Source: Nocardia sp. SYP-A9097 (GTDB taxonomy: Bacteria > Actinomycetota > Actinomycetes > Mycobacteriales > Mycobacteriaceae). From it: 64,000 nt of DNA. Of the stretch, positions 26,604 to 34,951 are shown piece after piece. Location: the NCBI RefSeq assembly GCF_009649815.1, contig NZ_WJIC01000002.1:310001-374000 (forward strand). The letters are read 5' to 3'. The translations under genes and the position numbers were made by a program. The notes under the pieces are model-generated. The model was given only the letters and a program-made list of their open reading frames with translations. It made no database searches and had not been told where the DNA came from. Positions within the stretch are counted from its first letter, which is position 1. Each line of letters starts with the position of its first letter.

Positions 26604-27937
26604 TGCCCCCGCAACGACGCAAGAGCTCCATCGGCGGCACGCATCCCGCGCCCACCCGCAACCCCCTCTCCGACGAAGCCGAGCACACCCCGCCCGTCTC
26701 ACCACTGCGAGACGCCGAATGGCACAGCACCACGGTCACTCCCGCCGCGACCGCACCGCAGGTGAGCAAAACCGTCACCGAGACGGAGATGATCCTGCCG
26801 CCCGCCATGACGGCGAAATCCCCTGCCGCCATGTTCATCACCCCCAGCACCGAACCACCCCGCCCGGCACCCGAACCGCCAGCGCACACGGTCGAATCCC
26901 CACAGCGCGACAAGGATTCGACACCGCCCGGCGGAAATACCATGCAGCCCAATACCAAGCCGGGCAAGATCGCCGAACAGCCGGTAGAGACCAACGCCAA
27001 GTCGGTGCAGTCCAGTGACAACCTGTTGCGGCCCAGCGACAAGTCGGTGCAATCCAGCGACGAGCTATCGCGGCCCAGCGACAGTCCGGTGCGGCCCAGT
27101 GACAATCCCGTGCCACCCAGCGCCAAGACGGAGATGCTCGGTGGAAAACCGGTGCAGCCCACCGGTAAACCGGTGCAGCGGGTGGGCGGGGCCGGGGTTC
27201 GCGGAATCGATCCGGCCCTGCGGAGTGTGGGCAGTACGTTGCGGGGAGCGGCTACGGCGTCGCCGAGCGTGCTCACCATGCCGCTGCCCGCGGCGGGCGA
27301 GGGTCCGCTCAATGCGAGCGAATTGGAACAGCTCGATCTCTGCGAATCCTCCATCGACGCACTGCGAGTCGCGTTCTGGGTGGCCGGGCGCGCGCTGCAG
27401 ATCGTGCGCGACGGCCGCCTGTACCGAGCCGAACACGCGACCTTCGACGACTATGTGGAGAAGCGCTGGGATATGCAGCGCTCCTACGCGCACAAGCTGA
27501 TTCGCGCCTGGCCACTGGCGGCCCGACTACATCCGGTGGCGCCCTCCATCAACGAAGGCCAGATCCGCGAACTACTTCCGATCGTGGCGGCGCACGGCGA
27601 GGATGCGGCGTTCACCGTATACACAACGCTCGCCGCCGATGTGAAGGTCACCGCGGGCAAACTCCGGGAAGCCGTCGCGGTCCTCCCCCACGACTACAAC
27701 CAGGGCGAGATGGTCGAACGCCTGCGCTCCTGGCTGCGCGGCGACCTCACCGAAGACACCCCCCACACCCCCGACGTATTCACCACCGCCGAATCCCGCC
27801 TCGCCGCACTGACTTCCAAAGTGGTCAAGGGCTCCACCGATGATCCGATAGCCGCCCGCGAATTCGCCGCCAAACTCCGCACCCTCGCCGAACTCATCGA
27901 GGAACAGCTCCCGATAGCCACCCGAATGCCCCACTAG
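26603..27937 (+). CDS. Pro/Ser-rich DNA-binding partner of the ParA-like ATPase
   Basis: The product has 444 residues. Residues 1-230 are low-complexity and disordered, with tandem copies of a short unit visible as KSVQSSDELSRPSD, SPVRPSD and NPVPPS. Residues 235-444 are helical: IDALRVAFWVAGRALQIVRD, YRAEHATFDDYVEKRWDMQR, and SYAHKLIRAWPL. The segment DDYVEKRW-Q-SYAHKLI resembles the DNA-binding region of phage- and plasmid-encoded ParB-like proteins. It is translationally coupled to the ParA-like gene, which supports a two-component positioning or partition cassette. No ParB CTPase motif (GERRxRA) is visible. Confidence 0.65.
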   Translation: MPPQRRKSSIGGTHPAPTRNPLSDEAEHTPPVSPLRDAEWHSTTVTPAATAPQVSKTVTETEMILPPAMTAKSPAAMFITPSTEPPRPAPEPPAHTVESPQRDKDSTPPGGNTMQPNTKPGKIAEQPVETNAKSVQSSDNLLRPSDKSVQSSDELSRPSDSPVRPSDNPVPPSAKTEMLGGKPVQPTGKPVQRVGGAGVRGIDPALRSVGSTLRGAATASPSVLTMPLPAAGEGPLNASELEQLDLCESSIDALRVAFWVAGRALQIVRDGRLYRAEHATFDDYVEKRWDMQRSYAHKLIRAWPLAARLHPVAPSINEGQIRELLPIVAAHGEDAAFTVYTTLAADVKVTAGKLREAVAVLPHDYNQGEMVERLRSWLRGDLTEDTPHTPDVFTTAESRLAALTSKVVKGSTDDPIAAREFAAKLRTLAELIEEQLPIATRMPH

Positions 27938-27950
27938 CCCTTGCCGCGAG

Positions 27951-27998
27951 TGTGTACTCATGGCGGCGAAACGCCCTCTGCCCCACCATGAGTGCACA
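27951..27998 (+). terminator. Terminator of the ParA-like operon
   Basis: TGTGTACTCATGG and CCATGAGTGCACA pair with one G-U across a 22-base loop, 13 bases after the stop. Confidence 0.6.
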
Positions 27999-28028
27999 CC
28001 GGCCGCTTGGTTCTCGGGGGTAGACGAA

Positions 28029-28061
28029 AATGGGTGCACGGCTTATCGCCGTGCACCCATT
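28029..28061 (-). terminator. Rho-independent terminator of the sepX gene
   Basis: A perfect 14-base-pair stem (AATGGGTGCACGGC and its complement) has the loop GATAA on the minus strand. On that strand the sequence continues TTTTCGTC. It lies 17 bases beyond the sepX stop. Confidence 0.85.
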
Positions 28062-28077
28062 GGACTTTCGGGGGTGA

Positions 28078-29205
28078 CTATTCGCCCACCGCGCGGCGGA
28101 CTCGGCCGGCGGCGCGTTCGCGAGCGGCGCGCGCGGTGGCGGCGTCGAACAATTCGAGATGTTCGAAGAGCGGGTCCTCGTCATCGGGTTCCACGAGTAC
28201 CGCGCGGCGCAGTTGGGTGCGGGTCTCCTCGCGATCCGGGCGGGCCTGCTCGGGCTCGGCCTCGGTGACGTCGTCCGCGTCCTCGCTACGCGAGCGGGAC
28301 AGCCTCGCGGTGCGGCGGCGGCGGATGTCCTCCTCCAACTGCACCTGGCGGCGCAGATAGGCCAGGTAGCCCACGAGGACCGCTCCGGAGAGTGCGGCCA
28401 GCCACCACATGGCGGCCGAAATCGCCACTGCGCCACCGGCGAAGATCAAAGTGCTCAGCACCAGGCCGAGTACGGCCCGCTGCCGGAAGGTGTAGCGGGC
28501 CGCGCGTGCGATCGCATCGGCCTCCGGGTCGTAGCCGCCGCGACCGCGCCGCGATGGCACGAAATCCGGGTCGTCCTCATCGGATTCGTCGTCCTCGCGC
28601 AGCGCGGGCACCCGGGCCCGCTGCGGAGCCGCACCCCGCGACCGCTTGCGGGCCGGTGGCTCGTCGGCGTCATCCGCCGTGTCGAGCGCGTCTTCGGATC
28701 GGTCCTCGGTGAATCCCGCGCCGGTCTCGGCATCATGCTCGGTCTGCTCGTCGATCTCGGATTCCGCTGTGCCGGACTCGGATTCGCTCTCGACGGTCTC
28801 GGCATCCGCCGAGACCACGGTATCGTCGCCGACCACGACCTCGGCCTGCTCCGTTACCACCGCTTCCCCCCGCGCGGAATCCGCGCTCTCCGTATCGCGT
28901 TCGCGGTCGGTGTCGAAATCCTCGTCGTCCGATTCAGCTCGAGTGCTGTCGTCCGATCTGGTCATCCGATCCTCCGGATCATCGTGGTGATGCTTCCTGC
29001 GAACCGGCACGTAGTCCGGGTCGGTGTCGTGTCCGGTGGCCGGACCTTTTCTGGTGCGTCGCTCGGTATCGCCGCGATGCAACACCCGGGTGTTCAGGGC
29101 GGCGTCGGTGTGTTGACGAATGCGGGGGTGGCGGCCTGCGAGCATGGGGAACAGCACGAAGACCCAGAGCACGACCAGTCCGATCCACAAGATCGAATTC
29201 GGCAT
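28078..29205 (-). CDS. sepX: Divisome membrane protein SepX/GlpR
   Basis: The product has 375 residues. It starts MPNSILWIGLVVLWVFVLFP followed by MLAGRHPRIR, one membrane helix. A 180-residue, highly acidic disordered region follows. Two closely spaced helices lie near residue 250 (VLGLVLSTLIFAGGAVAISA, then MWWLAALSGAVLVGYLAYL), and the C-terminus is charged. The architecture and the neighbours rimJ, moeA-like and galU identify it as SepX/GlpR, the membrane receptor that links the gephyrin-like protein Glp to FtsZ and polar growth in Corynebacteriales. The start at 29205 excludes an unsupported 24-residue extension. A terminator closes the block. Confidence 0.85.
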   Translation of the reverse strand: MPNSILWIGLVVLWVFVLFPMLAGRHPRIRQHTDAALNTRVLHRGDTERRTRKGPATGHDTDPDYVPVRRKHHHDDPEDRMTRSDDSTRAESDDEDFDTDRERDTESADSARGEAVVTEQAEVVVGDDTVVSADAETVESESESGTAESEIDEQTEHDAETGAGFTEDRSEDALDTADDADEPPARKRSRGAAPQRARVPALREDDESDEDDPDFVPSRRGRGGYDPEADAIARAARYTFRQRAVLGLVLSTLIFAGGAVAISAAMWWLAALSGAVLVGYLAYLRRQVQLEEDIRRRRTARLSRSRSEDADDVTEAEPEQARPDREETRTQLRRAVLVEPDDEDPLFEHLELFDAATARAARERAAGRVRRAVGE

Positions 29206-29430
29206 CGCGCTCAACACCTCCGTCCCCGCCTGGCTCGCTTCCCTTCGTACACCGTCTCGCGACGTGCACCGCAGCACCTACCGGTCGTACGAGGACGCAC
29301 CACCGACGCCCGTAGGCTAATTCCGTGTCTCAGGAATGGCCCGCAGGCGCGCCGTCAACACCTGCCACAGTAGTCACACAAGTTACGACCGGTATGGATG
29401 TCGTGGTCAGTCGGTGCGGCGCGCCGTATT

Positions 29431-30081
29431 TCATGCCCGCGCGGCGCGTCCCGAGCGAATCAGCTTGTCCACCACGGTCCCTGAGACTTCCTCCACCGTC
29501 ATACCAACCAGCAGGTGGTCACGCCACGCGCCGTCCACATCCAGATAGCGGCGCAGCAACCCCTCCTCGCGGAAACCCACATTCCGCAGCACCGCCTGGC
29601 TGGCAAGGTTTTCCGGCCGCACCGTGGCCTCCACCCGATGCAGACCGACCACACCGAAACAGTGATCCAGGCCCAGCGCCAGCGCCGCCGTCGCCACGCC
29701 CTGGCCGGTGAGCTCCTTGGAAACCCAGTAGCCGATCCACGCCGAACGCAACGCACCGCGCACGATATTGCCGATGGTGATCTGACCGCTGAACGCGCCG
29801 TTCACCTCGATCACCATCGGAATCATCGATCCGCGACGGGCTTCCGCCTTCAGGCTCGACCACAGCGACGGCCAATTCCCGGCATGATTGCGGGCCTCCC
29901 AGGAACCCCGCCCGGTCGGCTCCCACTTCTCCAGATGCTCCCGATCACGGGTACGAATCCGGCTCCACGCCGACGCGTCCCGTAAACGTATGGGCCGCAA
30001 CGTGACCTGCCCCGCCGCCACTCGTACCGGACCCAGATGTGCGGGCCAGCCCGGATGCTGGGTGGCCCGGAAGACGCTCAT
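29431..30081 (-). CDS. rimJ: GNAT acetyltransferase of the RimJ type
   Basis: The product has 216 residues. It contains the RimJ/RimL GNAT fold: VTLRPIRLRDASAWSRIR at the start, the acetyl-CoA loop ELTGQGVATAAL, and VEATVRPENLASQAVLRNVG with GFREEGLLRRYL at the end. E. coli RimJ acetylates the N-terminus of ribosomal protein S5; the actinobacterial substrate is not established. It starts 10 bases after the moeA-like gene, and an in-frame start 72 bases upstream would lie inside that gene. The order galU-moeA-rimJ-sepX is shared with mycobacteria. Confidence 0.85.
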   Translation of the reverse strand: MSVFRATQHPGWPAHLGPVRVAAGQVTLRPIRLRDASAWSRIRTRDREHLEKWEPTGRGSWEARNHAGNWPSLWSSLKAEARRGSMIPMVIEVNGAFSGQITIGNIVRGALRSAWIGYWVSKELTGQGVATAALALGLDHCFGVVGLHRVEATVRPENLASQAVLRNVGFREEGLLRRYLDVDGAWRDHLLVGMTVEEVSGTVVDKLIRSGRAARA

Positions 30082-30091
30082 ATCCACGATC

Positions 30092-31351
30092 TCACCCTCG
30101 CTGTGCGAGGAAAGCGACCCGTACCTCGTCACCGGTACGCACCTCGGTGACATCCGGGTCGATCACAATGAGGCTGTTCGCCTCGGCCATGGTGGCCAGC
30201 AGATGTGACGACGCACCATTCGGCCCGCCGAGCGGCTGCACCAGGTAATCACCGGTCTGCTCATCACGCATGAGCTGCGCGCGCAGATAACCGCGCCGCC
30301 CCGGAATCGACGCGATCGGCAGAATCGTGCGCGCCCGCACCACCCGCCGCATGGGATGTCTACGGCCCAGCGCGATCCGGATCAGCGGCCGCACCATCAC
30401 CTCGAAAACCACCAGCGCGCCAACGGGATTCGACGGCAGCAGGAAGGTCGGCACCTCATCGCGGCCGAGCAGGCCGAAACCCTGCACCGAACCCGGATGC
30501 ATACCGACCCGGGTGATCTCCAACTCGCCCAGACCCTCCAGGGCCTCACGAATCTGCTCGGACGCCCAGCCGCCCACCGCACCCGCGATCACCACGACCT
30601 CGGAGCGAACCAGCTGGCCCTCCACCACATCCCGCAGGCGTTTGGGATCCCCGCTGACAATGCCGACCCGGTTCACATCCGCGCCCGCATCGCGCGCGGC
30701 GGCCGCCAGGGCGTAGGAGTTCACGTCATAGACCTGGCCCGGCCCGGGGGTGCGATCGATATCGACCAGCTCGCCACCGACCGACAGCACCGACAGTCGC
30801 GGCCGCGGATGCACCAGCACCTTGTCCCGGCCCACCGCCGCCAGCAGACCCACCTGCGCGGGGCCGATGATCGTCCCGGCGCGCACGGCCAGATCGCCCG
30901 GCTGCACATCATCGCCGATGCGGCGCACGTAATCGCCCGAGCGCACGGGCTCGTACACCTTCACCCGGGCGCGGCCGCCATCGGTGAAGTCAAGCGGCAG
31001 AACGGCATCCGCGAGGGTCGGCAGCGGCGCACCGGTGTCCACCCGCACGGTCTGGCGCGGCTGCAGGCGGATCGGCTGCCGGGAACCGGCCGCCACCTCA
31101 CCCACCACCGGCAGCGACAGCTCGATCGGTTCGCCGTCCTCACCGCGAATATCGGCGCCCGCACCGGAGACATCCACACTGCGCACGGCATAGCCGTCGA
31201 TGGCGGCCTGATCGAAACCGGGTAGCGGACGCTCGGTGACGACATCCTCGGCACACAGCAGTCCCTGGGCCTCGGAGATGGCGACCCGAACGGGCCGCGG
31301 CGCGACAGCCGCCGCGGTCACCTTGATCTGCTGATCCTCAACCGAGCGCAT
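30092..31351 (-). CDS. glp: MoeA/gephyrin-like protein (Glp)
   Basis: The product has 419 residues with the four MoeA domains, including the substrate loop PLPGFDQAAIDGYAV. The central catalytic motif is altered: the usual SGGxSxGxxD reads AGAVGGWASE, so the conserved serine, one glycine and the aspartate (here glutamate) are gone. In Corynebacterium the gene in this position encodes Glp, a gephyrin-like protein that binds FtsZ and the receptor GlpR. The neighbouring sepX/glpR gene fits that role. Molybdenum cofactor synthesis therefore may not be its main job. Mycobacteria annotate the orthologue as moeA1. It is 52 bases downstream of galU on the same strand. Confidence 0.85.
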   Translation of the reverse strand: MRSVEDQQIKVTAAAVAPRPVRVAISEAQGLLCAEDVVTERPLPGFDQAAIDGYAVRSVDVSGAGADIRGEDGEPIELSLPVVGEVAAGSRQPIRLQPRQTVRVDTGAPLPTLADAVLPLDFTDGGRARVKVYEPVRSGDYVRRIGDDVQPGDLAVRAGTIIGPAQVGLLAAVGRDKVLVHPRPRLSVLSVGGELVDIDRTPGPGQVYDVNSYALAAAARDAGADVNRVGIVSGDPKRLRDVVEGQLVRSEVVVIAGAVGGWASEQIREALEGLGELEITRVGMHPGSVQGFGLLGRDEVPTFLLPSNPVGALVVFEVMVRPLIRIALGRRHPMRRVVRARTILPIASIPGRRGYLRAQLMRDEQTGDYLVQPLGGPNGASSHLLATMAEANSLIVIDPDVTEVRTGDEVRVAFLAQRG

Positions 31352-31403
31352 GCCGCCCTTCCCTGGTCTCGCGCACTAGCCACACCCCGTCAAGCGGCAT
31401 CCG

Positions 31404-32357
31404 TCACTCGTGCGAGGTGAGCTGCGGCTCGGTGCGATCACCCAGCCAGCCCGGACCCAGCCGCTGCTCGAGCCACTCGCGCAGCGCGGGACCGTATTCC
31501 TCACGTTCCAAAGCGAAATCGACCGCAGCACGAAGATAGCCGCCCGGGTTGCCCAGATCGTGTCGCGACCCACGGTGCACCACAACGTGAACGGGATGCC
31601 CCTCCGCGATGAGCAGCGCGATGGCGTCGGTCAACTGCAATTCGCCACCCGCGCCCGGGGTGATCCGGCGCAGCGCGTCGAAGATGGCGCGGTCCAACAG
31701 GTATCGGCCCGCCGCCGCGAAAGTGGAAGGGGCCTGGTCGATCGGCGGCTTCTCCACCATGCCGTTGACCTTGAGTACATCGGTGCCCGCCCCGGGCAGT
31801 GACTCCACATCGAAGACGCCGTACGCGCTGACCTCCGCCGCGGGCACGTCGATGGCGCAGAGCACCGAACCGCCGTAGGTCTCGCGCACCCGCGCCATGG
31901 CGCAGAGCACACCGCTGGGCAGCACCAGATCATCGGGGAGCAGGACCGCGATGGCGTCCTCGTCGTCGTCGAGCACCGACTCCGCCTGTGCCACCGCATG
32001 ACCCAGGCCGAGCGGCTCCTCCTGTACCACCGAGGTGACATCCAGCAGGGCGGGGGCCTTGCGCACCTTCTCCAGCAGATGGAGCTTGCCGCGCTCCTCC
32101 AGGGTGCTCTCCAGCACCAGGTCCTCGACGAAATGCGCTACCACGCCGTCTTTTCCGGGCGAGGTCACGATTACCAGCCGGGTGGCGCCGGAATCCGCGG
32201 CCTCCGCGGCGACCAATTCGATGCCCGGCGTGTCGACCACCGGTAGCAGCTCCTTGGGCACCGTCTTGGTCGCGGGCAGGAACCTCGTGCCGAGTCCCGC
32301 CGCGGGCACCACCGCGGTGCGGAAGCACGACTCGGCTCCGCCGCCATTAGCTGTCAT
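31404..32357 (-). CDS. galU: UTP-glucose-1-phosphate uridylyltransferase
   Basis: The product has 317 residues. The nucleotidyltransferase signature AAGLGTRFLPATKTVPKEL lies near the start, and the sugar-phosphate region has VVEKP-like NGMVEKPPIDQAPS. It makes UDP-glucose from UTP and glucose-1-phosphate for cell-wall arabinogalactan, glycolipids and trehalose. It is the first gene of the galU-glp-rimJ-sepX run and diverges from the 5-formyltetrahydrofolate cyclo-ligase gene across 226 bases, which show only GC-rich repeats of CGCACCG. Confidence 0.95.
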   Translation of the reverse strand: MTANGGGAESCFRTAVVPAAGLGTRFLPATKTVPKELLPVVDTPGIELVAAEAADSGATRLVIVTSPGKDGVVAHFVEDLVLESTLEERGKLHLLEKVRKAPALLDVTSVVQEEPLGLGHAVAQAESVLDDDEDAIAVLLPDDLVLPSGVLCAMARVRETYGGSVLCAIDVPAAEVSAYGVFDVESLPGAGTDVLKVNGMVEKPPIDQAPSTFAAAGRYLLDRAIFDALRRITPGAGGELQLTDAIALLIAEGHPVHVVVHRGSRHDLGNPGGYLRAAVDFALEREEYGPALREWLEQRLGPGWLGDRTEPQLTSHE

Positions 32358-32583
32358 GAACTCACCCTATCCATCTCCTCTGGTGCGCCGGCGCGGCCTG
32401 ATCACCGCCCCGACATCCCCGAGAGCCTAAGCGTCCGGGCCGCACCGAGCGCACCGAACGCCGCACCGCGCGCACCGGATGCCATACCCGTAGGGCATCC
32501 GTACAACCCTTCCACCACTTCATACCCACTCCCGCCACCGCGAACAGTGCTGCGCGCCACACACCCACACAGAGTTCGGTCCG

Positions 32584-33186
32584 GTGGCGCAATATCGTGA
32601 ACGGGTGACCGGTATACGGGACAAGGCGGCATGGCGCGCGGAGATACTCGCGCGGCGCAAGGAACTCGCACCGGAGATCCGCGAGCGCGAGGCGCGGGCA
32701 TTGGCCGAACAGGCCGCCGTACTGGCGCGCGGACTCGACGGGCGCTGGGCGTGCGCCTATGTGCCGGTCGGCGGCGAACCCGGATCGGTGGACATGCTCG
32801 ACGCCCTGCGCGCGGGCGGCGTCCGGGTACTGCTGCCGGTTACCGGGGAACCGGGCCCGCTGGAGTGGGCCGAGTACGAAGGCCCGGAACGCCTGCGACG
32901 CGGGCGATTCGGACTGCGCGAACCGGACTCGACACCGATCGCCGGCGCACTGCGATCGGCCGAGGTGATTCTCGTTCCGGCGCTGGCGGTGGATCGGCGC
33001 GGAACTCGATTGGGTCGCGGCGCGGGTTATTACGATCGAAGTCTGAGCGCGAGTCGGGCCGATGCCCGATTGATCGCGGTGGTGCGCGACGATGAGGTTG
33101 TCGGCCATTTGCCGCGGGAGTCGCACGACCATCGAATGGGATGGGCGCTGACCCCCTTCGGCGGACTGCTCGAGCTGGGCGAATGA
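32584..33186 (+). CDS. 5-formyltetrahydrofolate cyclo-ligase
   Basis: The product has 200 residues and converts 5-formyl-THF to 5,10-methenyl-THF with ATP. The signature RLGRGAGYYDRSL is clear, with VLLPVTGEPGPLEW and VPALAVDRRGTRLG before it. The start is uncertain. The first GTG is annotated, but a GTG 21 bases later follows a CAATAT -10 at leaderless distance and would give 193 residues. The gene order with ruc and mscL matches mycobacteria. It lies 85 bases before ruc, which has its own HrcA-type site. Confidence 0.92.
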   Translation: MAQYRERVTGIRDKAAWRAEILARRKELAPEIREREARALAEQAAVLARGLDGRWACAYVPVGGEPGSVDMLDALRAGGVRVLLPVTGEPGPLEWAEYEGPERLRRGRFGLREPDSTPIAGALRSAEVILVPALAVDRRGTRLGRGAGYYDRSLSASRADARLIAVVRDDEVVGHLPRESHDHRMGWALTPFGGLLELGE

Positions 33187-33214
33187 CCGGGGAATTGACA
33201 CCCGATTGGCAGTG

Positions 33215-33241
33215 TTGGCACTGTCATCTGTAGAGTGCTAA
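33215..33241 (+). promoter_or_regulatory. CIRCE element (HrcA operator)
   Basis: TTGGCACTG, a 9-base spacer and GAGTGCTAA match the CIRCE consensus TTAGCACTC-N9-GAGTGCTAA at 7 of 9 and 9 of 9 positions with exact spacing. TTGACA lies 15 bases upstream as a possible -35. It predicts HrcA-controlled heat induction of the downstream gene. Confidence 0.85.
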
Positions 33242-33271
33242 GTCGACGAATACCGTGGAGAGGTTTCACCG

Positions 33272-33607
33272 ATGCCTACTTACTCGTACGCCTGCACCGA
33301 GTGCGACAACAAGTTCGACATCGTGCAGTCCTTCTCCGATGACGCACTCACCGTGTGCGACCGGTGCGATGGAAAGCTGCGCAAGCTCTTCAACTCGGTC
33401 GGCATCGTATTCAAGGGCAGCGGCTTCTACCGCACCGACAGCCGCAATGGCTCCACCTCCAGTGAGCCCGCCAAGTCGGCATCCAGTTCGGATGGCGGTT
33501 CGAGTTCCAGCGGCTCCGGTTCGAACGGCGCGAGCACCGGCTCGACCCCGAGCACGAGCACCCCGTCGAGCGCTCCGAGCAGCTCGAACAGCACCTCCGC
33601 CGCCTGA
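33272..33607 (+). CDS. ruc: FmdB-type zinc-ribbon chaperone Ruc
   Basis: The product has 111 residues. The N-terminal FmdB zinc ribbon has C8, C11, C29 and C32 (YSYACTECDNKFDI and VCDRCDGKL). The last 60 residues are a disordered Ser/Gly/Thr-rich tail. The M. tuberculosis orthologue Rv0991c (Ruc) is a redox-regulated chaperone: oxidation of the zinc cysteines unfolds it and activates binding of aggregating proteins, and it belongs to the HrcA regulon. The CIRCE element directly upstream and the 5-FCL neighbour support the assignment. GGAGAGG precedes the ATG. Confidence 0.85.
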   Translation: MPTYSYACTECDNKFDIVQSFSDDALTVCDRCDGKLRKLFNSVGIVFKGSGFYRTDSRNGSTSSEPAKSASSSDGGSSSSGSGSNGASTGSTPSTSTPSSAPSSSNSTSAA

Positions 33608-33696
33608 TATCCACAGCCCCGGAGTTATCCACAGCCGACCCCTTTCCAGTACTTTCGGGGGTCGGCTGACGCCTGTACGGCCATAAGCTGCCCGGC

Positions 33697-34374
33697 ATGA
33701 TCCGTTCGCGCACAGCCGGCCCCGATGCCGATCTCGGCCGCGGTTCCCGCTTCGAATTCACCGCACTGCGCCCGCCCCGGGCCGATGGTGTACTGCTGCG
33801 CCGCATTTCGGCCGTGGCGCTACTGATGTTCGCCGCGATACTCGCGATGCGCGGCGATCCGAACGACCGGCAGACGCAGGTGCTGGTCGCGACTCGCGAA
33901 CTGGCACCGGGCCATATCCTCACCGCCGATGATCTGCGCACCGCACCCCGCGAGACCACCGACCTGCCCGACGGCGCGATTCGCGAACCCGGCGCACTGC
34001 GCGGGGCGACCCTCACCGGCGCGGTCGCACCGGGCGAGATCCTCACCGAACTGCGGGTTGTCGGCCCGCGCCTGGCCGCCGTCGCCGCCCACTCCCCCGA
34101 CGCCCGCATAGTCCCGATTCGGCTGGCGGACAATGCCGTTGCCGATATCCTGCGCGCGGGTGATCGCGTCGACGTGGTCGCCGCCGAGGAGCCCGGCAGC
34201 GGCGGCCGCCCGGCCCGGCTACTCGCCGCCGACGCGGCGGTCATCCTGACTCCCGGCGCGGACAACTCCCGCGGCCGGGATGAACGAATAGTCCTGGTGG
34301 CCCTGGATTCCCGGCGCGCCACCGCCGTGGCCGCCGCCTCCCTGCGCACGGCACTCACCGTCGTGTTCCACTGA
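33697..34374 (+). CDS. SAF-domain membrane protein
   Basis: The product has 225 residues. One transmembrane helix (ISAVALLMFAAILAM) follows a 34-residue cytosolic N-terminus. The external part has a SAF domain (VLVATRELAPGHILTADDLR, then GAVAPGEILTELRVV) as in CpaB/FlgA-type pilus assembly proteins. No other pilus genes are nearby, and its role in actinobacteria is not defined. It lies between ruc and mscL on the same strand, 79 bases before mscL. Confidence 0.78.
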   Translation: MIRSRTAGPDADLGRGSRFEFTALRPPRADGVLLRRISAVALLMFAAILAMRGDPNDRQTQVLVATRELAPGHILTADDLRTAPRETTDLPDGAIREPGALRGATLTGAVAPGEILTELRVVGPRLAAVAAHSPDARIVPIRLADNAVADILRAGDRVDVVAAEEPGSGGRPARLLAADAAVILTPGADNSRGRDERIVLVALDSRRATAVAAASLRTALTVVFH

Positions 34375-34453
34375 CCCGGCCGCGAAGTGAACTAGCATCC
34401 CCGATAACGCATTACGCAGGCTCCACCCGCCTTCAGCAGAGGAGTTCTCGGCA

Positions 34454-34861
34454 ATGCTCGAGGGTTTCAAAGATTTTCTGCTTCGCGGCAATGTCGTCGA
34501 CCTGGCCGTCGCGGTCATTATCGGCACCGCATTCGTCGCCGTTGTCACCGCGTTCAGCAATGGCGTCATCAATCCACTGCTCGCGGTGTTCGGTGGCATC
34601 AATGACCTCGGACTCGGGTTCCAATTGGTGGCCGGCAAACCCGCCACCTTCGTCGCCATCGGACCCATCATCACCGCCGCGCTGGACTTCCTCATCATCG
34701 CGGCACTGCTCTACTTCATCCTGGTGATCCCGGCCACCAAGGCCAAGGAGCGCTGGGGCAATGTCGATGCTTCGCTCACCGATAATGAACTGCTGCACCA
34801 GATTCGAGATCTGCTCGCCGAAGACCGTATTGGGAGTTCCGGCGGTAAGCACGAAAGCTGA
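34454..34861 (+). CDS. mscL: Large-conductance mechanosensitive channel MscL
   Basis: The product has 135 residues and forms the pentameric channel that releases solutes under osmotic down-shock. It has the family start MLEGFKDFLLRGNVVDLAVA, the pore-lining first helix with VIIGTAFVAVVTAF, the second helix (FLIIAALLYFILVIP) and the charged C-terminal helix. GAGGAG is present before the ATG. A long bidirectional terminator separates it from the convergent porin gene. Confidence 0.96.
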   Translation: MLEGFKDFLLRGNVVDLAVAVIIGTAFVAVVTAFSNGVINPLLAVFGGINDLGLGFQLVAGKPATFVAIGPIITAALDFLIIAALLYFILVIPATKAKERWGNVDASLTDNELLHQIRDLLAEDRIGSSGGKHES

Positions 34862-34897
34862 AGTCATGCGGGAGTCTCCGGCGAACACCTGAAATAC

Positions 34898-34936
34898 ACG
34901 AACGGGCCCGGCGCGAAATGCGCCGGGCCCGTTCGT
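34898..34936. terminator. Bidirectional terminator between mscL and the porin cassette
   Basis: A perfect 17-base-pair stem (ACGAACGGGCCCGGCGC and its complement) has the loop GAAAT and lies 36 bases after mscL and 15 bases after the minus-strand porin stop. Confidence 0.9.
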
Positions 34937-34951
34937 CTTACGTTATGGAGA

